Shown here piece after piece: positions 1-8,949 of a DNA stretch of 40,642 nucleotides. The position numbers and the translations under genes were made by a program. This DNA is from Acidobacteriota bacterium. Its GTDB lineage: Bacteria > Acidobacteriota > Vicinamibacteria > Vicinamibacterales > UBA2999. The stretch covers positions 1 through 40,642 of the forward strand of contig CANIBQ010000045.1 of the NCBI GenBank assembly GCA_947465645.1, written 5' to 3'. The notes under the pieces were generated by a model. It was given only the letters and a program-made list of their open reading frames with translations. It made no database searches and was not told where the DNA came from. Each line of letters opens with the position of its first letter. Within the stretch, counting starts at the first letter, position 1.

Positions 1-262
1 CCTCTCCCTGGAGAGGGTGGTAATAGAGGTTCGACGTGTGCAGGAGCGTCGCCGCCTGGTCGGCAATCGCCGCGGCGAGACCCGGGTGCGCGTGGCCGAG
101 CGACGCGACGCCGATTCCCGAAATGAAGTCGAGGTATTCCTTTCCCTCGCTGTCGTAGAGGAACGTGCCCCTGCCCCGCACGAAAGCCACCGGCTGACGC
201 CGGTAGGTCTGCAGCACGTGCTGCGATTCGCGCGCCTTGATGTCGTCCAGTGTCACCGTCAT
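1..262 (-). CDS. argD: acetylornithine aminotransferase, N-terminal part (runs off the window)
   Basis: This is the first ~87 residues of a class III PLP aminotransferase. It begins MTVTLDDIKARESQHVLQTY and reaches the family stretch YLDFISGIGVASLGHAHP, which is typical of acetylornithine/succinylornithine aminotransferases. The known role is transamination of N-acetylglutamate semialdehyde to N-acetylornithine in arginine synthesis. The PLP lysine and the rest of the protein lie beyond the left edge, so completeness cannot be judged. The ATG at 262 overlaps the TGA of argB by four bases (ATGA), so it is translationally coupled as the third gene of the leftward argC-argB-argD operon. Other class III transaminases share the N-terminus; the arg neighbours decide the call. 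Confidence 0.9.
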   Translation of the reverse strand, partial: MTVTLDDIKARESQHVLQTYRRQPVAFVRGRGTFLYDSEGKEYLDFISGIGVASLGHAHPGLAAAIADQAATLLHTSNLYYHPLQGE

Positions 263-1077
263 CGCACCACCTGCGTGCAGCCGGCGAGCGGCGCCCGGGC
301 GCCGGCCAGCGTGTCGAGTTGCACTTCCCGTCCATTGGCGATCAGGACGTCGCCCACGCCCCGTCGAAGCGCCGCCCGGCATGCTTCGAGCTTGGCAACC
401 ATTCCTTTGTTGGCCGTGCCCGCCTTGATCATTCGAGCCGCGCCCCGCGCGCTCAACTGCGCGATGGTCTGGCCCTCGCCGTCGAGCACCCCGGACGTAC
501 CGCCCGCGATCACGAGCCGCCGGGCTCCGACTTCGGCCGCCAGGTGCGACGCCAGCGTATCGGCGTTGACGTTCAGCAACTGGCCGTTCCTGGTGGCGCC
601 GATGCAGGCGATGACCGGGATATAGCCACGCGCCAGAAGGTCGGTCACCAGTTGCGGCGTGCCGTTATTCACGGGCGAGCCGACCAGCCCGAGATCCACC
701 TTCGGCCCTGCCACGCTGACCATCGGTGCCGCACGGCGCAGCGTGACGACCGACGCATCGGCACCCGTCAGGCCGACCGGTCGCGCGCCGGCGCCGCGGA
801 TGGCCGCGACCAGGCGCGTGTTGATCGCTCCGGCGAGTACCGAGACCACGACGTCGAGCGTGCGCTCGTCGGTCACGCGCAAGCCGTCGACCTGGTGCTT
901 GGGGATCCCGGCGGTCGCCAGCGCGGCGTCGATCTCGCGTCCGCCTCCGTGGACGACGACCAGCGCCGACGTGCGCGCGAGCGCCGCGATCGCTTTCGCG
1001 ACGCGCCGCACGTCGGCCGGCTGCTCGAGCAGCTCGCCGCCCAGCTTGAGGACCAGCGTGTTCTTCCGCGGCTTCAC
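259..1077 (-). CDS. argB: N-acetylglutamate kinase
   Basis: This 272-residue protein of the amino-acid kinase fold phosphorylates N-acetylglutamate, the second step of arginine synthesis, in the cytoplasm. The N-terminal LVLKLGGELLE carries the Lys/Gly-Gly ATP loop. VVVHGGGREID near residue 40 is the substrate-binding glycine loop. LLNVNADTLASHLA near residue 170 and the late segment NKGMVAKLEA match the NVNAD and GM.pKl motifs of ArgB. Length is slightly below the common 280-300 residues, because it lacks the extra N-terminal helix seen in arginine-inhibited hexameric forms. That suggests, by inference only, an arginine-insensitive enzyme controlled mainly through ArgR. It overlaps argC by four bases at its start and argD by four at its end. 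Confidence 0.95.
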   Translation of the reverse strand: MKPRKNTLVLKLGGELLEQPADVRRVAKAIAALARTSALVVVHGGGREIDAALATAGIPKHQVDGLRVTDERTLDVVVSVLAGAINTRLVAAIRGAGARPVGLTGADASVVTLRRAAPMVSVAGPKVDLGLVGSPVNNGTPQLVTDLLARGYIPVIACIGATRNGQLLNVNADTLASHLAAEVGARRLVIAGGTSGVLDGEGQTIAQLSARGAARMIKAGTANKGMVAKLEACRAALRRGVGDVLIANGREVQLDTLAGARAPLAGCTQVVR

Positions 1078-2126
1078 AGCAATCCTGTGGGCTCATCGAG
1101 GCCGAGCACGATGTTCAGATTCTGCACGCCCTGTCCGGCGGCGCCCTTGAGCAGGTTGTCGAGTACCGAGACCAGCACGACCCGGCCGGTCGGTTCATCG
1201 ACCTTCCAGCCGATGTCGCAGAAGTTGGTGTACGCGACGTGCTTGATCTCCGGGAGCGCGGCGCCAGTCAGCCGAACGAACGGCGCCGACTCATAGGCGC
1301 GCTGCAGCGCCTCGCTCACCTGTGCCTCGGTCGTCCCGCGGCGCAGCGTGCCGTAGATCGTCTCGAGGATCCCGCGATCGAGCGGCACCAGGTGCGGCAC
1401 GAACGTGACCGGCCGCTCGAGCTCCTGCTCGATCTCCGCGGTGTGACGGTGCGAGAAGATCCCGTAGGCCGCGACGCTGCCGTGGTTCTCGCAGAAGTGC
1501 GTGCGCTCGCTCGGCGTCTTGCCGGCGCCGGAGACACCCGACTTCGCGTCTACGACAACCGGGCCCTCGAGGATGCCGGCGTCGGCGAGCGGCTGAAGGG
1601 CCAGCAGCGCTGCTGTCGGGTAACACCCGGGGCACGACACCAGCTTCGCGTCGCGAATAGCGTCCGCGTCGCGCTCAGGCAACCCGTAGACAACCCCTGC
1701 AGGGAGCGCAGCAGTCGCGGGATACCAGCGCAGGCGGTCGGCGTCGTTGCGAATGCGGAACGCCCCGGACAGGTCGATGACGCGGACGCCGCGCTGCAGC
1801 AGCGCCATGCCGATCTCGGCCGATGCCGCCTCGGGGAGCGCCAAGAACACGATGTCGGCGTCCGCGGCCAGCCGGTCGACGTTGAGCGGCGTGACCTCGC
1901 CGTCCCAGATGCGCGCGAGCGCCGGCATCGGCCGCGGCGCGCTCGTTGCCCCGGACGACATCGCCGCCGTCAGCGTCACCGCCGGGTGCCGCGCCAGCAG
2001 GCGCACGAGCTCCTGGCCGGCATAGCCGGTGGCGCCGGCAATCGCCACGCGCGTGCGGGCCGCCGGGGCGGCAGGAGTCTGGTCGACACCGCTCTGAGTG
2101 ACGCTGCGAGGGACTGCTATGGCCAT
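1074..2126 (-). CDS. argC: N-acetyl-gamma-glutamyl-phosphate reductase
   Basis: This 350-residue NADPH-dependent reductase makes N-acetylglutamate semialdehyde from the acyl phosphate formed by ArgB. VAIAGATGYAGQELVRLLA (about residues 27-45) is the Rossmann nucleotide loop. SCPGCYPTAALLAL near residue 165 holds the catalytic cysteine of the family. GIFSHRHTAEIEQE near residue 222 contains the conserved His region. The first ~25 residues before the Rossmann loop are an unconserved Ala/Pro-rich extension. The ATG at 2126 is kept because the predicted transcription start lies only ~18 bases upstream, giving a very short leader without a clear ribosome-binding site. It is the first gene of the leftward argCBD operon and is divergent from argR. 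Confidence 0.95.
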   Translation of the reverse strand: MAIAVPRSVTQSGVDQTPAAPAARTRVAIAGATGYAGQELVRLLARHPAVTLTAAMSSGATSAPRPMPALARIWDGEVTPLNVDRLAADADIVFLALPEAASAEIGMALLQRGVRVIDLSGAFRIRNDADRLRWYPATAALPAGVVYGLPERDADAIRDAKLVSCPGCYPTAALLALQPLADAGILEGPVVVDAKSGVSGAGKTPSERTHFCENHGSVAAYGIFSHRHTAEIEQELERPVTFVPHLVPLDRGILETIYGTLRRGTTEAQVSEALQRAYESAPFVRLTGAALPEIKHVAYTNFCDIGWKVDEPTGRVVLVSVLDNLLKGAAGQGVQNLNIVLGLDEPTGLL

Positions 2127-2144
2127 GGTTGCGAATGGGACAAG

Positions 2145-2178
2145 AGAATATTTATACAGTTTGATGCATAAACAGTCA
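2145..2178. promoter_or_regulatory. two ARG-box-like ArgR operators
   Basis: Read on the minus strand, 2145-2158 is TGTATAAATATTCT, which matches 12 of 14 bases of the palindromic ARG-box core TGAATAAATATTCA. On the plus strand, 2165-2178 is TGCATAAACAGTCA, matching 11 of 14. The centres are 20 bp apart, about two helical turns, as in paired ArgR sites of other bacteria. They lie between argC and argR, so one ArgR hexamer could control the argCBD operon and argR itself. The matches were counted by eye; binding is inferred. Confidence 0.7.
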
Positions 2179-2179
2179 A
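2151..2179 (-). promoter_or_regulatory. sigma-70 promoter of the argCBD operon
   Basis: On the minus strand TTGACT (complement of 2174-2179) is followed after exactly 17 bases by TATAAA (complement of 2151-2156). This is close to the ideal housekeeping promoter. Transcription would start near 2144, about 18 bases before the argC ATG. The region is strikingly AT-rich against the surrounding GC-rich DNA. Both elements sit inside the two ARG-box-like sites, so repressor binding would block RNA polymerase directly. Confidence 0.8.
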
Positions 2180-2210
2180 GCGTTGATGTATCCTAGGAAG
2201 CTGGTCGTAC

Positions 2211-2234
2211 CCGCGCGGGCTGAAGCCCACGCGG
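2211..2234. repeat. near-perfect palindrome in the argR leader
   Basis: The 24 bases form a stem with 10 of 11 pairs and a two-base GA loop (arms CCGCG.GGGCT and AGCCC.CGCGG, one C/A mismatch). It lies between the argC/argR promoter and the preferred argR ATG. It resembles the GC-rich palindromes found in nagA and ubiE in this window, so it may be a member of the same repeat family. It could instead affect argR translation as an RNA hairpin. Confidence 0.6.
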
Positions 2235-2251
2235 CAGCCACCGAGAACCTT

Positions 2252-2707
2252 ATGAAGGCGCGCCGCCAGTCGGTGATTCTCGACCTCGTTCAGCGCGAGC
2301 CGGTGCGCAACCAGGAGCAGTTGCGCCGGCGCCTGCGCGCCGAGGGCTTCAACGTCACGCAGGCGACGCTCTCGCGCGACATCCGCGAGATGGGGCTGGT
2401 CAAGGGTGGTGAGGCCGCGGCCTACCAGTCTCCCGCGCAGCCCGGGCGCAACGGCGAGGCGGCCAAGTCGATGCTGCACCGGGCGCTCGGCGATTACCTG
2501 ACCCGCGTGGATCGTGTGCAGCAGCTCGTGCTGCTGCGCACCGGCCCCGGCCAGGCGCAGTTGCTCGGCGTCGCGCTCGACAGCGCGCGGCTTCCGGAGC
2601 TCGTGGGGACCATTGCCGGCGACGACACGATTCTCGCCATCGCCCGTGACGCCCGCCGCGCCCGGGCGCTCGTGAAGCGGCTCGAAGGGCTTGCAGGAGA
2701 GGGATGA
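2252..2707 (+). CDS. argR: arginine repressor
   Basis: From the ATG at 2252 the protein has 151 residues, the usual ArgR length. The frame stays open upstream to a TTG at 2183, but that would add 23 unconserved residues encoded across the palindrome, and it would start five bases after an ARG box, so 2252 is preferred. The N-terminal winged helix ends in NVTQATLSRDIREMGLVKG, the ArgR DNA-reading motif (T.SRDi.elg). The C-terminal oligomerisation and arginine-binding domain includes RTGPGQAQLLGVALD and IAGDDTILAI, where the Asp pair contacts arginine. Known role: an arginine-responsive hexamer that represses synthesis genes. It is followed with a four-base overlap by the ArgG-like gene and then argH. 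Confidence 0.93.
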   Translation: MKARRQSVILDLVQREPVRNQEQLRRRLRAEGFNVTQATLSRDIREMGLVKGGEAAAYQSPAQPGRNGEAAKSMLHRALGDYLTRVDRVQQLVLLRTGPGQAQLLGVALDSARLPELVGTIAGDDTILAIARDARRARALVKRLEGLAGEG

Positions 2708-3447
2708 CAGAGAGCAGAGACACAGGTAGAGAGCACATCGTGCTGGCCTACTCGGGCAGCCCGGCCACGTCCGCGGCTATCCGCTGGATCGCGGACAAGT
2801 ATGCCGCCGACGTCGTGACACTCACGCTCGACCTCGGCGCGGGCGGGGAGTTGCAGGAGATCCACGAGCGCGCGCTGGCACTTGGCGCGGTGCGCGCGCA
2901 CGTCATCGACGTCCGCGAGGAGTTCGCGGATGGCTACCTGCTCCCGGCCCTGCAGGCTGGCACGCTGAACCCCGGCGCCGCCACGCTCAAGGCGCTCGCG
3001 AGGCCGATCATCGCGAAGAAGCTCGTGGAGATTGCGCGCATTGAACGCGCGATGACGGTTGCCCACGGCGCCGCGTCAGATTCCGGCCTCGACACCCTCA
3101 TTCACGCACTCGCACCGGGCCTGCGCGTGGTCGGCCGTTCGGAAGGACCGACGGCGGACAACGGCGCGGATGTCGAGATCACGTTCGACCATGACGTCCC
3201 GGTCGCGATCAACGGCGTCCCGATGTCATTGACCGAGCTCATCGAAAGCCTCACCGTGATCGCCATGCAGCACGGATGTGCCGGCGCGAAGGACTTCGTC
3301 GGCGCGCCCGCCATCGCGGCGCTCCAGGCCGCGTTCAACGCCAGGAACCGCGAAGAGATCACCTGCGTCGTGCGCGTGAAGCTGCAGCACGGCGCGACCA
3401 CAGCCACCGCCGTCCCGAGCTCGCAGTTCGCAGCTCCACGTTCATGA
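2704..3447 (+). CDS. shortened, motif-degenerate ArgG-like protein (probable pseudoenzyme)
   Basis: This 247-residue protein is recognisably derived from the short (B. subtilis-like) argininosuccinate synthase family, normally ~400 residues. IVLAYSGSPATSAAIRWI replaces the ATP-pyrophosphatase loop AYSGGLDTS, losing the second Gly and the Asp. ARPIIAKKLVEIAR (about 99-112) is preserved. The following substrate segment with GKGNDQVRFE is gone, and ~70 residues between LAPGLRVV and VEITFDHDVPVAINGV are missing. A second block normally carrying the ENR and SRG(I/V)YE motifs is also missing. The C-terminal strand ITCVVRVKLQHG survives. The frame is intact, and it overlaps argR and argH by four bases each. 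Argininosuccinate synthesis by this protein is unlikely. A complete argG lies at 7572-8945. It may serve a regulatory or structural role, or only keep argR and argH coupled. Confidence 0.8.
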   Translation: MTESRDTGREHIVLAYSGSPATSAAIRWIADKYAADVVTLTLDLGAGGELQEIHERALALGAVRAHVIDVREEFADGYLLPALQAGTLNPGAATLKALARPIIAKKLVEIARIERAMTVAHGAASDSGLDTLIHALAPGLRVVGRSEGPTADNGADVEITFDHDVPVAINGVPMSLTELIESLTVIAMQHGCAGAKDFVGAPAIAALQAAFNARNREEITCVVRVKLQHGATTATAVPSSQFAAPRS

Positions 3448-4823
3448 CGCTCTGGTCCGGACGGTTCGATACCGCGCCCGATCCTGCCGCCTTCGATTTC
3501 GGCATTTCCTTCGGCTTCGATCGCGCCCTCTTCGAAGACGACGTCGTCGGCAGCATTGCGTGGGCGGAGGCCCTGGGCGGGGGCGGCGTGCTGTCGGAAG
3601 ACGATGCTCGCGCCATCGTGGCAGGCCTGCAGGCGATCCTCGAGGAAGGCCGCGGCAACCCATCGTTCGTTTCGGGTCCCGACGAGGACGTGCACAGTTT
3701 CGTCGAGCGCAAGCTCGTCGAGCGGATCGGCGATGCCGGGCGGCGGCTGCACACGGGCCGTTCCCGCAACGAGCAGGTCTCGCTCGACCTCCGTTTGTAT
3801 CTCCGGCGCCGGATTCCCGCGCTGCAGCGGGCGGTGGCCGCGCTCATCGGGGCATGCGCCAACCAGGCTGAGCAGTGCGGTGCGGCGCTGATGCCGTCGT
3901 ACACGCACCTGCGGCGCGCTCAACCGGTGCTCGTCGCGCATTTCTTCCTCGCCCACGCCGCGGCCCTGCGGCGCGATCACGCGCGCCTGGCTGCCGCCGC
4001 GGACGAGGCCGACGCCTTGACCCTCGGATCGGGCGCCATCGCCGGAACCAGCTACCCGGTCGACACCGCGGTGCTGGCCGCCAAGCTCGGTTTCTCGCGC
4101 GTCGTCCGCAACAGCATGGACGCCTCGTCGGACCGCGACTTCGTCGCGTCGTTTCTGTATGCGACCTCGCTGGCGATGGTGCATTTGAGCCGGCTCGCCG
4201 AAGACTTCATCATCTTCACCGGCGAGGAGCACGGCTTCTTCGACCTGGCCGACGCCTCGGCCACCGGCAGCAGCATGATGCCGCAGAAAAAGAACCCCGA
4301 TCCGCTGGAGCTCGTGCGCGGCAAGACCGGGCGCGCCATCGGCCGGCTCACCGGCTGGCTCGCCACCATGAAGGGGCTGCCGAGCGGCTACAACAAGGAT
4401 CTCCAGGAAGACAAGGAAGCGGTCTTCGACGCGGAGATGACCCTGGCGCTCTCGATGGGCGCGGCGCACGCGGTCGTGTCGCGGCTGTCATTGAATCCCG
4501 AACGCACCGAGCGCGCGGCGTCCGGTCTGCTGCTGGCCACCGACGTCGCCGACTACCTCGTCTCGCGCGGGATGCCGTTTCGCCGCGCGCACGAGGTCGT
4601 GGGGGCGATGGTCCGCCGGCTGCTGGCAGAGGGCCGTGATTTCGGCAGCCTGACACTGCCCGAATGGCGGGACGCGAGCGAGATGTTCGGCGACGATGCG
4701 CCGATGGCGGCCACCGCGCTGGCATCCGTTCAGGCGCGCCGGACGCCGCAATCGACGCATCCGGAGGCCGTTCGCGCCGCCCTCGACGAATGCCGGTCAT
4801 GGGTGGCGCAGGTCGGGAGTTAG
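3444..4823 (+). CDS. argH: argininosuccinate lyase
   Basis: This 459-residue member of the fumarase/aspartase superfamily splits argininosuccinate to arginine and fumarate, the last step of the pathway. MTLWSGRF at the N-terminus is typical (most ArgH begin with LWGGRF). HTGRSRNEQVSLDLRLYLR near residue 105 and SYTHLRRAQPV near 150 are conserved regions. ATGSSMMPQKKNPDPLEL near residue 275 is the superfamily signature holding the mobile catalytic serine loop. The ATG at 3444 overlaps the preceding stop (ATGA). No damage is seen. It is probably cotranscribed with argR and ended by the hairpin at its stop codon. Confidence 0.96.
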   Translation: MTLWSGRFDTAPDPAAFDFGISFGFDRALFEDDVVGSIAWAEALGGGGVLSEDDARAIVAGLQAILEEGRGNPSFVSGPDEDVHSFVERKLVERIGDAGRRLHTGRSRNEQVSLDLRLYLRRRIPALQRAVAALIGACANQAEQCGAALMPSYTHLRRAQPVLVAHFFLAHAAALRRDHARLAAAADEADALTLGSGAIAGTSYPVDTAVLAAKLGFSRVVRNSMDASSDRDFVASFLYATSLAMVHLSRLAEDFIIFTGEEHGFFDLADASATGSSMMPQKKNPDPLELVRGKTGRAIGRLTGWLATMKGLPSGYNKDLQEDKEAVFDAEMTLALSMGAAHAVVSRLSLNPERTERAASGLLLATDVADYLVSRGMPFRRAHEVVGAMVRRLLAEGRDFGSLTLPEWRDASEMFGDDAPMAATALASVQARRTPQSTHPEAVRAALDECRSWVAQVGS

Positions 4824-4835
4824 TAGTAAACTCCC
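4815..4835 (+). terminator. hairpin at the end of argH, possible terminator
   Basis: GGGAGTT (4815-4821) and AACTCCC (4829-4835) form a perfect 7-bp stem around a 7-base loop. The argH TAG codon sits partly in the stem. The downstream sequence is pyrimidine-rich but has no clean T run, so termination efficiency is uncertain. The 64 bases from here to the next start show only a good ribosome-binding site (GGGGGAG) and no convincing promoter. Confidence 0.45.
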
Positions 4836-4899
4836 TCTACCCTTCGCCTTTCCCAAGGCATCCCACCTGTCAGGTTACGTACGGCTCCGGGGGAGTTCA

Positions 4900-5700
4900 A
4901 TGCAGCAACGCCGGCTTCGGCTCGGTGACGTTCTAGATGACTATTGTCCGCGTGAGCGCCGCATCACCAACCACGTGGTGGCGGCGATGATCGACGACGA
5001 CGTGAAGCAGACCCGTTGCAGCACGTGCGATGCGGACCACGAATACAAACACGGCAAGGCGCCAGCGCCGCGCCGCCGGAAGCCGGAAGCCGGGCTCGCG
5101 GGCGAGATCGAGAGCGCGCTGCGCCCCCGCGCCCCGGTGGACGACGTAGACATGGACGACGACGAGCAGCAGCACGAAGGTGAGCAGGCCGTGGCGTCCG
5201 GCGAATCCTCCGAGGTGCCGATGATCGCGGAGGGCAGCGATCAGGACGCTGAGGAAGGCGACCCGGACGCCGACGACGATGACGCCGGGAACCGCGCGGT
5301 GGAAGACGACGGTCCCGTGCACCGGCGGCTCATTCGCGCGACGCTGCCGCGGCAGGAAGGCCAGGTCCCCGAACGGAAGGCGACTGACTTCACGGTTCGC
5401 CAGCCTGGCGGGCGAGGCGGCGGTCGCGGCGAGTTCGACGGCAACAAACCGGGCTCCCGTCCGGGCGGCGCCGGCGGGCCGGGCGGCGCCGGTGGTCGCG
5501 GCCGGCGTCCCATGCGCGCCCAGGGCGGGCCTCCAGGTGGTCAGCCTTCACGATTCGGCGGCGGCGGCCCACGCCAGGGTCCGGGGCAGGGGCGGCCGCC
5601 AGGCAATCGTCCCGGCGGCCCGGGTCCCAATCGCGGAGGCGGCCGGCCTCCAGGCCAGGGACGCGGCCCGGGCGGCGGCGGCAAGCGCGGACCACGATGA
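4900..5700 (+). CDS. low-complexity Gly/Arg/Pro-rich protein with Cys motif, coupled to fabI
   Basis: This gene of 266 residues is not recognised as a known family. It begins MQQRRLRLGDVLDDYCPRER and has a possible small metal site (RCSTCDADHEYKHG, about residues 39-52). A strongly acidic middle with DVDMDDDEQQHEGEQ and DADDDDAGN follows. The last ~120 residues are almost entirely Gly, Arg and Pro, with repeats such as GGRGGGRG, GGAGGPGGAGGRG and GQGRPPGNRPGG, resembling RGG-type RNA-binding tails. The protein is probably disordered and cytoplasmic, since there is no signal peptide. The start is set by GGGGGAG four bases before the ATG. Its stop overlaps the fabI start (ATGA). An RNA-binding role is inference from composition only. 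Confidence 0.75.
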   Translation: MQQRRLRLGDVLDDYCPRERRITNHVVAAMIDDDVKQTRCSTCDADHEYKHGKAPAPRRRKPEAGLAGEIESALRPRAPVDDVDMDDDEQQHEGEQAVASGESSEVPMIAEGSDQDAEEGDPDADDDDAGNRAVEDDGPVHRRLIRATLPRQEGQVPERKATDFTVRQPGGRGGGRGEFDGNKPGSRPGGAGGPGGAGGRGRRPMRAQGGPPGGQPSRFGGGGPRQGPGQGRPPGNRPGGPGPNRGGGRPPGQGRGPGGGGKRGPR

Positions 5701-6470
5701 ACGACTTCGCAGGCAAGCACGGGCTCATCGTCGGCATCGCCAACAAACGCTCCATCTCGTGGGCGATCGCGCAGGCGACGGCCAGTCGCGGTGCACGGCT
5801 GGCGCTCACCTATCAGGGCCGATTCGAAGAACACGTCAACGAGCTGTCGCAGGGCCTCGACGCTCCCGCGCTGGTGCTGCCGTGCGACGTGTCGTCGGAC
5901 GCTGACATCGACGCGGTGTTTGCGAAGGTCGAGCAGGAATTCGGCGGCCTCGACTTCATCGTCCATGGCGCGGCGTTCGCCAACAGGGAAGACCTGCTGT
6001 CGTCGTTCACGAGCACCAGCCGCGAGGGTTTCAGGACGGCGCTCGACATCTCCGCCTATTCGCTGGTGGCACTGGCACGCGGCGGGGCTCCTTTAATGGA
6101 AAAAAAGGGGGGCGGCAGCATCCTCACGCTGAGCTACCTCGGCAGTGAGCGCGTCTTCACGAACTACAACGTGATGGGGGTGGCCAAGGCCGCGCTCGAA
6201 GCCTCGGTCCGCTACCTGGCAGCCGATCTGGGACCGCGCAACATCCGCGTCAACGCCGTGTCGGCTGGACCGATCAAGACGCTCGCGGCAGCGGGAATTC
6301 CCGGATTCTCGTCGATCCTCACCGTGTATCGCGACCGTGCGCCGCTGCGCCGCAGCGTCGAAACCGGCGAGGTCGGCGATGCGGCGGCGTTCCTGTTGAG
6401 CGAAGCAGCCAGGGGGATCACGGGCGAAGTCCTCATGGTGGACGCGGGGTATCACGTCACGGGCATGTAG
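5697..6470 (+). CDS. fabI: enoyl-[acyl-carrier-protein] reductase
   Basis: This 257-residue short-chain dehydrogenase of the FabI type performs the last reduction in each fatty-acid elongation cycle, using NAD(P)H. GLIVGIANKRSISWAIAQA (residues 9-27) is the FabI-specific nucleotide loop (GIaN..SI.WgIA). YNVMGVAKAALEA carries the Tyr and Lys of the Y-x6-K active site, preceded by a second Tyr in TLSYLGSERV. VNAVSAGPIKTLAAAGIPGF is the substrate-binding loop region that in other FabI proteins contacts triclosan. Length matches E. coli FabI (262). It overlaps the Gly/Arg-rich gene by four bases and is therefore probably translated from the same message. Confidence 0.95.
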   Translation: MNDFAGKHGLIVGIANKRSISWAIAQATASRGARLALTYQGRFEEHVNELSQGLDAPALVLPCDVSSDADIDAVFAKVEQEFGGLDFIVHGAAFANREDLLSSFTSTSREGFRTALDISAYSLVALARGGAPLMEKKGGGSILTLSYLGSERVFTNYNVMGVAKAALEASVRYLAADLGPRNIRVNAVSAGPIKTLAAAGIPGFSSILTVYRDRAPLRRSVETGEVGDAAAFLLSEAARGITGEVLMVDAGYHVTGM

Positions 6471-6501
6471 CTTGCACCCTCCACCGATCACGGAGGGCTG
6501 A

Positions 6502-6822
6502 ATGCCTAAACTGAGCTACTGGAAGAACGTGGCGCTGGCGCTTGCGATCGCGGCGCCCCTCGCGGCCATCGGATGCGGCAAGACCGTCGGTGAGGCCATC
6601 GACGACACCACCATCACGACACGCGTCAAGACGGCCATGCTGAACGATCCGGGCGTTGGTGGCCTGCGGATCGACGTGGATACGTTCAAGGGCGTTGTCA
6701 CGCTGTCTGGCCGCGTGAAGAGCCAGGCCGAAAAGGAACAGGCCATCGGGCTCGCCCGGGCGATCAGCGGCGTCACCGAGGTGAAGGACGCGATGCAGGT
6801 CATTCCCGAGACGAATCCTTAG
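6502..6822 (+). CDS. BON-domain lipoprotein
   Basis: This small protein of 106 residues has an N-terminal signal of about 20 hydrophobic residues ending in AAIGC, a lipobox with lipid attachment at Cys25. It is followed by one BON domain (about residues 38-102). Conserved features are TTRVKTAMLNDP at its start and GVVTLSGRV and VTEVKDAMQVI later, as in OsmY/YraP-type periplasmic proteins. The family is thought to bind lipid surfaces and help outer-membrane integrity. A good ribosome-binding site (GGAGGG) precedes the ATG. It stands alone between fabI and a convergent reductase, and no partner is evident. Confidence 0.88.
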   Translation: MPKLSYWKNVALALAIAAPLAAIGCGKTVGEAIDDTTITTRVKTAMLNDPGVGGLRIDVDTFKGVVTLSGRVKSQAEKEQAIGLARAISGVTEVKDAMQVIPETNP

Positions 6823-6830
6823 TTTCGGCG

Positions 6831-7547
6831 CTATTTACCCCAGCGTTCGGTGTGAATCTGCTGCGGCGGCACGCCCAGCGTCTCGAGCGTCGAGACCGAT
6901 TCGCTGACGAGTGGGGTCGGGCCGCAGATGAAGCAGAGGGTCGACGCGGGTTCGTGGAGGACCGCCTCGAAGTGGGCGCGGCCGATGCGTCCGCGCCTGC
7001 CCATCCACTGAGAATCGTCGTCGCGCGTGACCGTGGGGTGCAGCTCGATGCGCCCCGCGGCCTCGTGGCGCCGCAACTCCTCGATAAACGCGAACTCATC
7101 CCCTCGCCGCGCGCTGTACAGCAGCGAGATCCGCTGCGGCAGCTTCAGGCGGAGGCTGTGATCGATCATCGCATGCAGCGGCGCGATCCCGGTTCCGCCC
7201 GCGACAAACAGCAGCCGCGGCTGGTCAAGCGCCTCCGGGAACGTGAACGTGCCGATCGGACCCTCGACGTCGATGAGCGATCCGGCGGCCGCGCCCGCGA
7301 GGTGTTCGCCGAAGCCGCCGTTCTCCTCCTCCGTCCCAATCAACAGTTCGAGATGACCGGTCTCGTCCGCGCGCTCCGGGGAGCACGCAATCGAGTAGGG
7401 CCGTCGCCCGTCGCGGCCGTGGGCGGCGATCATCACCGCCTGGCCCGAGACAAAGGTCAGCGGATGCCCGCGGAGATCGATGGTGACCAGCCGGGTGCGC
7501 GGCGTCACCGCGACGATGTCGACGACCGGTACCGTGACGTGGGGCAC
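6831..7547 (-). CDS. FAD/NAD(P)-binding oxidoreductase (ferredoxin-NADP reductase fold)
   Basis: A GTG start at 7547 gives 238 residues, beginning VPHVTVPVVDIVAV. The upstream continuation of the frame lies under argG and is not used. RPYSIACSPE (about residue 48) is the FAD-binding RxYS motif. LLFVAGGTGIAPLHAMIDHS is the NAD(P)-binding GGTGIAP loop. LCFICGPTPLV is the C-terminal CGP motif. No [2Fe-2S] domain is attached, so it must pass electrons to or from a separate partner not seen here. The gene is divergent from argG with only 24 bases between start codons, which leaves almost no room for separate promoters. Confidence 0.85.
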   Translation of the reverse strand: MPHVTVPVVDIVAVTPRTRLVTIDLRGHPLTFVSGQAVMIAAHGRDGRRPYSIACSPERADETGHLELLIGTEEENGGFGEHLAGAAAGSLIDVEGPIGTFTFPEALDQPRLLFVAGGTGIAPLHAMIDHSLRLKLPQRISLLYSARRGDEFAFIEELRRHEAAGRIELHPTVTRDDDSQWMGRRGRIGRAHFEAVLHEPASTLCFICGPTPLVSESVSTLETLGVPPQQIHTERWGK

Positions 7548-7550
7548 TGA

Positions 7551-8945
<1,395 letters not shown>

Positions 8946-8949
8946 CCGG

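Noticed and set aside
250..1296. Long plus-strand open frame (348 codons) opposite argB
   Set aside because: Its composition (Arg/Asp/His-rich, no motif) is what the complement of a GC-rich gene gives; argB on the other strand is certain.
3102..4469. 455-codon minus-strand frame opposite argH and the ArgG-like gene
   Set aside because: Shadow of argH codon bias; no start context, no domain, and it would sit on two supported genes.
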